Positions 56,244 to 64,000 of a stretch of DNA of 64,000 nucleotides are shown one piece after another. How positions within the stretch are numbered: position 1 is the stretch's first letter; each line of letters begins with the position of its first letter. The DNA lies in assembly GCA_032433765.1 (NCBI GenBank), contig JAVIAB010000160.1, positions 36,022,780-36,086,779 on the forward strand, written 5' to 3'. The translations under genes were made by a program, and so were the position numbers. This DNA is from Megaustenia siamemsis. Taxonomy: Eukaryota > Mollusca > Gastropoda > Stylommatophora > Ariophantidae. A model generated the notes under the pieces. It saw only the letters and a program-made list of their open reading frames with translations. It ran no database searches and was not told where the DNA came from.

Positions 56244-56299
56244 AATGAGTAACATGGAAATGTACTCTCATCACATTTAGTCAACCCCTTCTCGAAGTG

Positions 56300-56556
56300 G
56301 GAGCCGCGATAGCTCAGTGGTTAGTGAACTAGACTACAGAGGACAAGAGGTAGGGTTCGACCCCAACCGACGGCTTCCGGTTCTCCCAGACTTTAATGGG
56401 TACCGGATTTTCTTCTGGGAAGGTAAAGCGGCACGGACGTAATGCCGACCACATTACCCCAAAAATCATGTGCCGAAGGTCTGTAAAATTTAAGGTCACT
56501 AACACCATATTGCCTACACGCCACTTGGCGTGACGGGGGTACTTTACTCTACTACT
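56300..56556 (+). mobile_element. SINE A full-length copy with target duplication
   Basis: Head GAGCCGCGATAGCTCAGTGG, box B GGGTTCGACCCC, full body and a TACTTTACTCTACTA tail. A perfect 12 bp duplication CTTCTCGAAGTG lies at 56288-56299 and 56557-56568. Confidence 0.95.
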
Positions 56557-56568
56557 CTTCTCGAAGTG

Positions 56569-58016
56569 ATTTAGTCTGACATGGGATTGTTGTCGCTAAG
56601 CAACTGTCTAACTCGCTACGCTGGTTTAGAATTGCGCCCTTACCGCGACTGATCCGGCACGCCGGCAGTGGATTTTGAAGAAAAAAAAATTTCTTAGAAA
56701 GAGAGTAAGAAACATGGAATCCTCAGTTTAAAGTGGCTTTAATTTTTGCTTCCAACAAGAAATATTGAATTTCAACAAATACTGGTCCTACTTCTAACTT
56801 ACCAGTAATGAAACATAGTATATGTCTATATTCTGTTCTATTCATTGAACGAGTTTAATTGCGGTCAGGACTTCCCCATATCCGCTACACCACTTCTCAC
56901 ATAATTTGTAATGGGGGTGGGTAGGAAAGGGTGAATATGTGTAACAATTGAGGGAATGAATGAGTGGGGGGGGATGGGATGCACGTGGAGAGAATGGGGA
57001 AATTAGCTTGAAATCAGCTCAGGTGGACTAAGGGATTCTGGGAATTTTACGGGAGATCGAGAGTGCTGAGTGGCGAAAGACAAAGAATAAAGGTGAATGA
57101 CCAGCTGCGGAAGGGGGGGGGGGGGGAGAGAGAGTTTGCTCATACGTCAGCCTGGTAGTAGGTTGTCCGAAGGCGGTGGCCGGTTGGCCGTAGGACTGAC
57201 TATCGTTGTCAAAGTGAATCTGTTGAAGTCTTTTCTTGATTGTGAGCAAGGAGCTCGTCATTTGGTGTTAAGTTACATTTCAAACTGATTGGTTACCAGA
57301 TTATTATGAGGCTGTGTGATTTGGCCATAGACTGACTATCGTTGTCAACATGAATCTGTTGATGTCTTTTCTTGAGGGTGATCAATGCGCTCACTAAGGT
57401 TGAGGCTTTGGTGAAGAGCTGATTAAGTGACCAATTTCTGTGTACGCGTGAGGCACGAAGGTTGATAGTGGGGCAGTATCATTCTGGGATTGACATTGAA
57501 ATCCTGTCCCTTGAACTGTGTATGATTCCGGGAGAGCGAGAGAAAGGTCGGCTTATTAGTGAATTGTTATGAACAAGGGATCTTATTGAGCAGCTGGGAG
57601 CGAGCGAAGGGCTTGCTGAGGATGCTGTCATTGTGCATGGAACCGAACCTTTGTATTAATGTTTATGTGTGAGCCAGTGTTGATTTGTGGATGTACTATA
57701 ATGAACAGGCCAGTCCGCCTGTTTAATTTGAGCGAGCGAAGGCGCTTGCATATGTTCAATCTATGATTGTGCAAATTGAACACTACCAGAGAGTACTACC
57801 ATACTTTCCTATAGAGTAGTACTACTAGAATAGATGGTGCAGTTGAATGCAGTGAAGCCAAAGGTTCTTAAACGTGCACAAGGTCCCTCCAGTTTTTTTA
57901 TTTTTGTTTATGCTTTTACCTTTAACATTCGACCTCACTGTCCAGTGACTGGGGGGGGGGGGGGGAAGAGAGATAATAAAGTCGCGGAGAAATCGTGACT
58001 TGGACTAAGTGGTTGA
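56569..58016. other. no gene seen; G-runs and a 75 bp direct repeat
   Basis: G-runs lie at 57113-57126 and 57950-57964. A block starting GACTGACTATCGTTGTCAA occurs at about 57194 and 57326, with about 60 similar bases after it. No coding exon was recognised. Confidence 0.45.
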
Positions 58017-58607
58017 TTGGGTGAGTGAGTGAGATTGTAATTCAGCAAGAGAGCGGTGAGTGTTGAGTGAGAATGAATATTAGTAGGTGGTTTTAAGGAG
58101 AAAGGAGGCAGAGATAATATATAATATAAAATAATAAGAATAAGTTATTGAGTGAGTGAGGGAGTGAGTGAGTTTGTAAATGAGTGAGATTGTATTTCAG
58201 TAAGAGAGTGTTGAGTATTGGATGAGAATGTATATAAGTGAGTTTAAGAAGGTATGGACAGAGAGGTGAGTGTGTGAGTGAGTGAGTTAATGAGTAAGTG
58301 AGTTAATGAGTGAGTGAGTGAGTTAATGAGTAAGTGAGTTAATGAGTAAGTGAGTGAGTTAATGAGTAAGTGAGTTAATGAGTGAGTGAGTTAATAAGTG
58401 AGTGAGTTAATGAGTAAGTGAGTTAATGAGTGAGTGAGTGAGTGAGTGAGTGAGTGAGTGATGAGTGAGTGAGTGAGTGAGTGAGTGAGTGAGTGGTGAG
58501 TGAGTGAGTGAGTGAGTGAGTGAGTGAGTGAGTGAGTGAGTGAGTGAGTGAGTGAGTGAGTGAGTGAGTGAGTGAGTGAGTGAGTGAGTGAGTGAGAGAG
58601 AGAGAGA
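58017..58607. repeat. (GAGT)n and related microsatellite
   Basis: Scattered GAGTGAGT with GTTAATGAGTAAGTGA variants to about 58430, then a nearly pure (GAGT)n run to 58594 and a (GA)n end at 58595-58613. The minus frame SLTHSLTH is an artefact. Confidence 0.95.
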
Positions 58608-58621
58608 GAGAGAAATAGTCT

Positions 58622-59014
58622 AATGTACAACATTAGCGTACAAAAGGTACGCTATTTAAAAAAATAAGATATCAAAGTTAGCTCTAGGGCAGCACAAATG
58701 AACCTAATGAGAAGGGAATGCTGACGTCAAAACATAAAAAATGATTAAACAATGAGAATAGATAACAGCGGATAATTAGATATCGCGAATTATAAGGGAA
58801 AAATGAATATATTAAAATATCAGTGAAAGGTATTACATTAAAAAGTAAAGATCGTTTTATTATCAAAATTATGCAAATGCATAAACACACGCATATATAA
58901 CGAGAGAGATTGAGAAAGAATGAAGATGAAAAGTTAGAATTATATGCATGTAGACAAATAAATCAACAAATAAATGGAATGATCATTGATAGTTTAGTTG
59001 GATATATAGAAAGA
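58622..59014. other. no gene seen
   Basis: AT-rich; nothing recognised. Confidence 0.4.
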
Positions 59015-59027
59015 TAATCAGCGCACA

Positions 59028-59237
59028 AAAAAAAAAAGTAAAGTACCCCCGTCACGTCAAGTGGCTTATAGGGAATATGGTGTTAGTGACCATAAATTTT
59101 ACAGACCTTCGGCACATGATTTTTGGCGTAATTTGGTCGGTATTACGCCCGTGCCGCTTTACTTACCCAGAAAAAATCCGGTACCCATTAAGACTGGGTG
59201 AAGCGGAGGCCGTCGGTTGGGATCGAACCCGACCTCT
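59028..59237 (-). mobile_element. SINE A, 5'-truncated, with target duplication
   Basis: Reversed SINE A lacking the first 40 or so bases of the head (box A is gone). It is flanked by a perfect 13 bp duplication TAATCAGCGCACA (59015-59027 and 59238-59250). This shows that SINE A, like the LINEs, can insert as a 5'-truncated copy. Confidence 0.93.
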
Positions 59238-59439
59238 TAATCAGCGCACAGGTCTAACTAAAATAGCAAAGTTTGAGGGTTTGTTTTCATGTCCAGTCTA
59301 AAAGACGATGTTTGTTGTCTGAATCATCATCACTGCACATTAAACGAATCTAAAGGTGCCCCGATATCCCACTCCTGAATGTGAAGATAAGCAGAGGTGA
59401 ATCGTGACTTACGTTTACCACCTGGGTATGTATTAATAA

Positions 59440-59688
59440 AGGAGCCCCCGTCACGCCAAGTGGCGTATAGGGAATATGGTGTTAGGGAAAATAAATAAAT
59501 TTTACAGACCTTCGGCACATGATTTTTTTGGGGTAATGTGGTCGGTATTACGCCCGTGTCGCTTTACTTTCCCAGAAAAAATCCGGTACCCATTTAAGGC
59601 TGGGTGAACCCGGCCGTCTGTTAGTATCAAACCCTACCTCTTGTCCTTTGTAGTCCAGTTCACTAACCACTGAGCTATCGCGGCTCCC
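59440..59688 (-). mobile_element. SINE A copy
   Basis: Reversed, nearly full length. The head complement CTGAGCTATCGCGGCTCCC is intact. A possible 12 bp duplication with one mismatch is TACCACCTGGGT (left) and TACGACCTGGGT (right), leaving an AT-rich tail between. Confidence 0.9.
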
Positions 59689-59699
59689 TACGACCTGGG

Positions 59700-60005
59700 T
59701 CTGGTAGGTTTATCTAACAATTTTGCCCGGGCAGCGGCAATAGATCTGCTCTTTTAGATATTGATTGCCCAGGAAACTTTAACGTGCGCAAGTGCACGCG
59801 GGGCTTTATGTTTATTACCGTCATCCAAGAGTTAGACATCGGATCTTACTACCAAAAGGATCGGGGGTGAGAATCGTCACAAACAAACAACGGATTCATT
59901 TTTCTTATTGTGGACACAATCACCACCGCTTCAGATGGGGTTTGAACTCGGGTCCTCTCTGTACTGCTGCCAACGTCTTATCTCTAGTCCACCCAGACAC
60001 CCCCT
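59700..60005 (-). mobile_element. SINE C copy
   Basis: Plus strand: GCCCGGGCAGCGGCAATAGA, AACTTTAACGTGCGCAAGTG, CATCGGATCTTACTACC, then CACCGCTTCAGATGGGG, the box B complement TTTGAACTCGGGTCC and the head end TAGTCCACCCAGACACCCC. The reversed head reads GGGGTGTCTGGGTGGACTAG. Confidence 0.8.
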
Positions 60006-60262
60006 CCCTTCTCTCTCCCCCCCCCCAAGACAATTTATTTAAAGAAACACAAATATGAAAACACCATAAATATAGATAACAACAGTAGTGGAAGTTGAAT
60101 ATTAATTATGTAACGACGAAATAATAGAACAAACAACAAGACACTTGAAGTTATACTTTACAGAAAGTAACTACTAAAACATGCAACAAAACCTTCTCCT
60201 TGTCTTTCACACAATAACTGTGGAACACATTAATGTTTCGAAACTGGTAAATATGGTGTATG

Positions 60263-60498
60263 GTCCAAACAGACAATCAGTTTAATAGCAGGACAGGTCC
60301 AAACAGACAATCAGTTTAATAGCAGGACAGGTCCAAACAGACAATCAGTTTAATAGCAGGACAGGTCCAAACAGACAATCAGTTTAATAGCAGGACAGGT
60401 CCAAACAGACAATCAGTTTAATAGCAGGACAGGTCCAAACAGACAATCAGTTTAATAGCAGGACAGGTCCAAACAGACAATCAGTTTAATAGCAGGAT
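60263..60498. repeat. 34 bp x 7 tandem repeat
   Basis: Nearly perfect copies of GGTCCAAACAGACAATCAGT plus TTAATAGCAGGACA. Only the last unit differs (aggata). Confidence 0.96.
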
Positions 60499-60904
60499 AG
60501 CTTGATAGAAAATCACATTCAGAAAATAAAATCGTTCATTTAATAAGAGAGATATAACATGAGAGATACCACTGGCCACAAACATTTTTAGCAATGTAAA
60601 AAGTTCAAGGAAATCGAAAGATCTAACGAAGGGGTCCCGAAAGAACGCCAGTTTAAGATGAATGCAATGAACTGCAAGCGATAAAATATTGCAATAGGCT
60701 ATTCTTCTGCTTTTACTCTCCTCTGTTGTCTGGTTAGTAATGTTTATATAAAAAGTCTCGAATATATAAGAAAATACATTTCTGTACTTATAGTTCTTTA
60801 GGGGCTTGAACATCTCAGTGTTTATGTCAGTTGTTTAATATTCAGGTCATACTTCACTGAGTATGAATATGTATCAAGAAAAAAAACAGAGGTCAAATAC
60901 ACTG
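60499..60904. other. no gene seen
   Basis: The minus-strand frame 60481-60813 is not protein-like beyond low complexity; nothing recognised. Confidence 0.35.
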
Positions 60905-62090
60905 AAAACAATTGAAAAGCATTGAAAAGCAAAAACCTTTTGTACTTAACTTCATCGACTTCAAAAAAGCATTTGATAGTATTCATAGAGATTCTTTGTG
61001 GAAAATTCTGAAGCAATATGGTTTACCATCAAAAATCATAAATATTATCAAAGACATGTATGATGGTTACACATGTGCAGTTCGAACAGAGGAAGGACTG
61101 AGCGAATGTTTCCCAATAGAAACTGGGGTTAAACAAGGATGTATTTTATCGCCCTTGTTATTTGAATTGTTATGGACTTCATAATGAAGAAATGCTGCAC
61201 TGGTAATAAAGGCATCGAATGGATACAAGGAGACCATTTGGAGGACCTCGACTTTGCTGATGACATAGTTCTCATCAGCAGTCAGATAAAAACGATGCAG
61301 GAAAACACAAATGAACTATCATCAATAGCCAGCAAAATTGGGCTTGAGGTCAATCATGAAAAGACTAAAGTCATGAAAAGTTTAATTCCAACAAGTGACA
61401 AAATATACATGGAAAACAAACCAGTAGAAGAGATCGATCACTTTATCTATCTTGGAAGTCACATTGATCGAGAAGGGATACGAGCAAAGAAATTAGAATC
61501 AGACTGGCTAAAGCAGCAATGTCTTTCAGAAGCCTTGAAAAGTTGTGGAAATCAAAACTCATTAGCACAAACACAAAACTTAGGCTATTCAAATCAAATG
61601 TACTATCAACCCTTACGTATGCGTGTGAAAGCTGGAAAACAACAAGAGATATAGAAACAAAGTTGAACGCATTCGAAAATAAATGTCTAAGGAAAATACT
61701 TGGTATAGAATGGAACGAATTCAAAACAAACGAGGAAATTAGAGAAATCGCCAATCAACCACTAATATCTTCAGTAATAAAGAAAAGACGATGGTCATAC
61801 GTTGGACATGTGATGAGAAGAGATAATAATCGAATAGCAAAGCAAGCCCTCATATGGGAAACAACAGGTAAAAGAAAAAGAGGAAGACCCAGGGAGACAC
61901 TGAGAAGAACATTGATGAGAGAGGCAAGAGCAGCAGGAATCGGCTCCCTCAATGAGATAGAACTGCTTGCACAGAACAGAGACAGATGGCGAGATTTGAT
62001 AAAATATCTTTAAAAAAAACTGCTAGAACAAAAATTCATATAGGAGAAGGTGTATCTTGGTCTACGCCCTATGGGCCGGTTACGGCTCGA
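60905..62090 (+). mobile_element. RTE-like LINE, 3' half
   Basis: FVLNFIDFKKAFDSIHRDSL (block A), IKDMYDGYTCAVRTEEGLSE, VKQGCILSPLLFELL, DLDFADDIVLISSQIKTMQE (catalytic ADD), GLEVNHEKTKVMKSLIP and FIYLGSHIDREG. Then, after a frameshift near 61510, MSFRSLEKLWKSKLISTNTK, STLTYACESWKTTRDIETKL and NKCLRKILGIEWNEFKTNEE follow, and YVGHVMRRDNNRIAKQALIW, KRKRGRPRETLRRTLMREAR and NRDRWRDLIKYL with a stop at 62013. A 75 bp 3' UTR ends CTACGCCCTATGGGCCGGTT ACGGCTCGAAAGG. Reverse transcriptase motifs are present; the endonuclease part is missing. Two frameshifts are seen. Confidence 0.9.
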
Positions 62091-62099
62091 AAGGCATTC

Positions 62100-62333
62100 A
62101 TGTCATGTCAAATACACTGTCACGCCACGTAACGTACTCGGAATATGGTGTTAGTGACCATCATTTGTATAGACCTTCGGCACATGATTTTCGGAGTAAT
62201 CTGGTCGGCATTACGCCCGTGAAGCTTTACTTTCACAGAAAAAAATCCGGTACCAATTTAAGGATGGGTGAACCTGCAAGCTGGGGTTCTTGTCCTTTGT
62301 AGTCCAGTCCACTAACTACTGAGCTATCGCAGC
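62100..62333 (-). mobile_element. SINE A copy, diverged
   Basis: Reversed SINE A with several substitutions (CGTGAAGCTTTACTTTCACA). It has lost box B and part of the head but keeps CTACTGAGCTATCGC. It lies directly after the RTE-like 3' end. Confidence 0.85.
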
Positions 62334-62553
62334 GTATTTAGCCTGTGATATAATTTTTAATGTATGTGTAGACTGTTCACATATTTGCGCATTTAGACAT
62401 TCTGTTAACAGACAAGGAGAGAAAATGACTAAGAGTAAGGGAAAGAAAAAAAAATATAAAGAAGAAAATTTCACAGAAAATGAACAAACGTCAATTTAAA
62501 AAAAAAAGATTAAAATAAAGAAAATGGAAAATTAAACATCAAAGTTTTTAAGC

Positions 62554-62599
<46 letters not shown>

Positions 62600-63448
62600 G
62601 TTCGGATATCAAGCCCTTAATTCTTGCAGGATCTTATACAATAGGATTGTAATCCGTTATATTACACATGAAGTTGATCTCAACTCTCCAGTGTATACAT
62701 GAAATCGCATTTCTTTGGACAATTACTTCATTTGTAAGAGAGACAAATCGAGTTGAAATATACTCATTAGCATTAACAAGCGAGACGGTGGTTGTAGTTT
62801 TAAGACAAAGCGCTTACTGCACAACCAAAAGACACTTGGTTCGAAGCGCATTTGAGATCTGATCTCAATGCCAGTGAGTCCGACGACAAATTAAGATCAC
62901 GCGACCTTTGAAAATAAAAAAAAAAAGGCAAAATGTATGCTTTTCCCCAGTCTAACGTTTTACAAATAATAATAATAATAATAAAAGTACGCACTCAGAA
63001 AACCTGATGCCAGCATAGCAAGATAGGCACTGCCACAGAATCCACAGGGAATCAGGAAGACAGAACGACCCAGGAATCTATACGTGTATAAATATAGACG
63101 CTAGAGAGCAACAGAGAAACGAAAATAAATTGTATATATAGCAGATTTACTAAAAAGAAGACAGTACAAAATTATAAATTTTCGGACACAAAGCCTTCAT
63201 CATTATGACTAGACTACAACCACGTGCAAGATGGTCACATAGATACATTTCTATTTGGCTTCAGTTGAAACCTTGGGAAGACTTTGTCACGAGGTCTAAA
63301 ACGGAAATAGTTTGGGAACAAGAACAACCATACAATTGTATATTTAGCTTTCCACATTTCATCCAAATTTACAACGGGCTCGCAGGTTACTATACACTTT
63401 TACCTATCTGTGGTGAACAACAGAGAAGGGAATATCCTGACTGTTCCC
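62334..63448. other. mostly unassigned; (CA)n, SINE-like piece, unassigned frame
   Basis: (CA)n lies at 62557-62597. Around 62796-62850, GTTTTAAGACAAAGCGCTTA and CACTTGGTTCGAAGCGC have tRNA-like box spacing and could be another SINE head. A short (AAT)n run is at 62968-62985. The plus-strand frame at 63205-63456 (RLQPRARWSHRYISIWLQLK) is not recognised. Confidence 0.35.
63178..63205 (-). ncRNA. hammerhead-like motif, degenerate
   Basis: Minus strand ATGATGAAGGCTTTGTGTCC then GAAAA. TGATGA and CGAAA flank a short GC stem, the arrangement of the minimal hammerhead ribozyme cores carried by Penelope-like retroelements. The first core C is A here, so activity is doubtful. The call is by motif only. 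Confidence 0.25.
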
Positions 63449-63459
63449 GTTTATAGAAC

Positions 63460-63707
63460 ATAAGGAAAACCCGTCACGCCAAGTGGCGTATAGGCAATAT
63501 TGTGTTAGCGACCACAAATTTTACAGACGTTCAGCACATGATGTTTGGGGTAATGTGGTCGGTATTACGCCCGAGCCGCTTTACTTTCCCAAAAAAATCC
63601 TATACACATTTAAGGCTGGATGAACCCGGAGCCGTCGGTTGAGATCTAACCCTACCTCTTGTCCTTTGTAGTCCAGTTCACTAACCACTGAGCTATCGCG
63701 GCTTCCT
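63460..63707 (-). mobile_element. SINE A copy with target duplication
   Basis: Reversed SINE A, nearly full length; the head complement is ATCGCGGCTTCC. An 11 bp duplication GTTTATAGAAC lies at 63449-63459 and 63708-63718. Confidence 0.92.
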
Positions 63708-63718
63708 GTTTATAGAAC

Positions 63719-64000
63719 GGGCCTGAGATAAATTCATGGAGTAATTTGGTCACAAGCAAAATGATCAACCAAAAACTGTCTAAACGATGCAAGTCTTTCT
63801 AGTTCTAAGTTATTATTATTTTATTTCTTTATTATTTTTTAAATATTATTATTTTTTAATTATTTATAATTTTTTGTTTTAAATACATGTCTGTATGTGT
63901 ATTGTATGTTTGTTTCTGCTGAAGGCCTATTGAGCCGAAACGTTGTTCTGTTTTGTGTCGTCCACTTATCGTTCTTTTTTCTACTTTTTTTTCTACATTT
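63719..64000. other. no gene seen; T-rich
   Basis: AT-rich with a TTATTATT stretch. It contains the second hammerhead-like motif. Confidence 0.35.
63916..63942 (+). ncRNA. hammerhead-like motif, degenerate
   Basis: CTGCTGAAGGCCTATTGAGC then CGAAACG. The consensus core CTGATGA has one change (A to C), stem II could form from GGC and GCC, and GAAAC follows. It resembles the motif at 63178 on the other strand. The two may be the ends of one Penelope-like remnant, which is inference. Confidence 0.28.

Noticed and set aside
9222..63707. tRNA genes at SINE A heads (TAGCTCAGTGGTTAG and GGGTTCGATCCC)
   Set aside because: The heads lie at the start of repeated 260 bp elements, lack a clear anticodon arm and acceptor pairing, and have target duplications. 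They are SINE promoters, not tRNA genes.
1..64000. LTR retrotransposons, endogenous viruses, toxin genes or defence islands
   Set aside because: No paired long terminal repeats, protease/integrase motifs, capsid-like frames or gene clusters of that kind were recognised.

Overview
This is animal nuclear DNA: split coding sequence with GT/AG splice sites, tRNA-derived SINEs, many 5'-truncated non-LTR retrotransposons (LINEs), mariner elements and long minisatellites. The repeat content suggests a marine invertebrate, most plausibly a mollusc. That is an inference, and I cannot name the species. Almost nothing here is host coding sequence. The one host gene I can support is a first coding exon (7751-8266, minus strand) whose product resembles the amino-terminal domain of an NMDA-type ionotropic glutamate receptor (GluN2-like). 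It has a signal peptide, a strong start context and good splice sites at both ends. Two further short coding-like stretches (about 29.16-29.42 kb and 31.15-31.28 kb, minus strand) are only candidates.

Layout. 0-4 kb: a LINE 3' end running into a 38-39 bp minisatellite that a complete but dead mariner has split. 4-7 kb: SINE and LINE remnants. 7.7-8.3 kb: the receptor exon. 9.2-9.8 kb: a SINE inserted in reverse into another copy of the same SINE. 10.5-12 kb: simple and short tandem repeats. 12.5-14 kb: a LINE tail and a SINE carrying exactly 17 copies of an internal 42 bp block. 17.5-19.3 kb: a second mariner carrying exactly 9 copies of an internal 71 bp block. 20.8-23.5 kb: a 43 bp minisatellite. 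23.8-27.3 kb: LINEs, including a head-to-head inverted pair. 27.7-28.8 kb: a 30 bp minisatellite. 29.7-36.1 kb: LINEs and SINEs, several with target-site duplications. 37.6-38.7 kb: a 45 bp minisatellite open in reading frames on both strands. 38.7-43.6 kb: nested LINEs. 43.8-52.6 kb: a very large minisatellite in two inverted arms flanked by two parts of one RTE-like LINE. 53-56.6 kb: LINE pairs, SINEs and a hAT-type MITE. 56.6-60.5 kb: G-runs, a (GAGT)n array and SINEs. 60.9-62.1 kb: a long RTE-like LINE 3' half. 62-64 kb: SINE A copies and two hammerhead-like motifs.

The most interesting pattern is recurrent. At seven or so independent places a short internal segment of a transposable element (mariner, two SINE families, several LINEs) has been amplified into a tandem array, so many of the minisatellites here appear to have been born inside transposon copies. 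A second theme is that five LINE families end their reading frame in a Gly-Thr-containing tail whose TGA stop is the first unit of the (TGA)n 3' tail. No multi-gene system, operon or CRISPR locus is present. The long ORFs in the arrays are consequences of unit lengths divisible by three.
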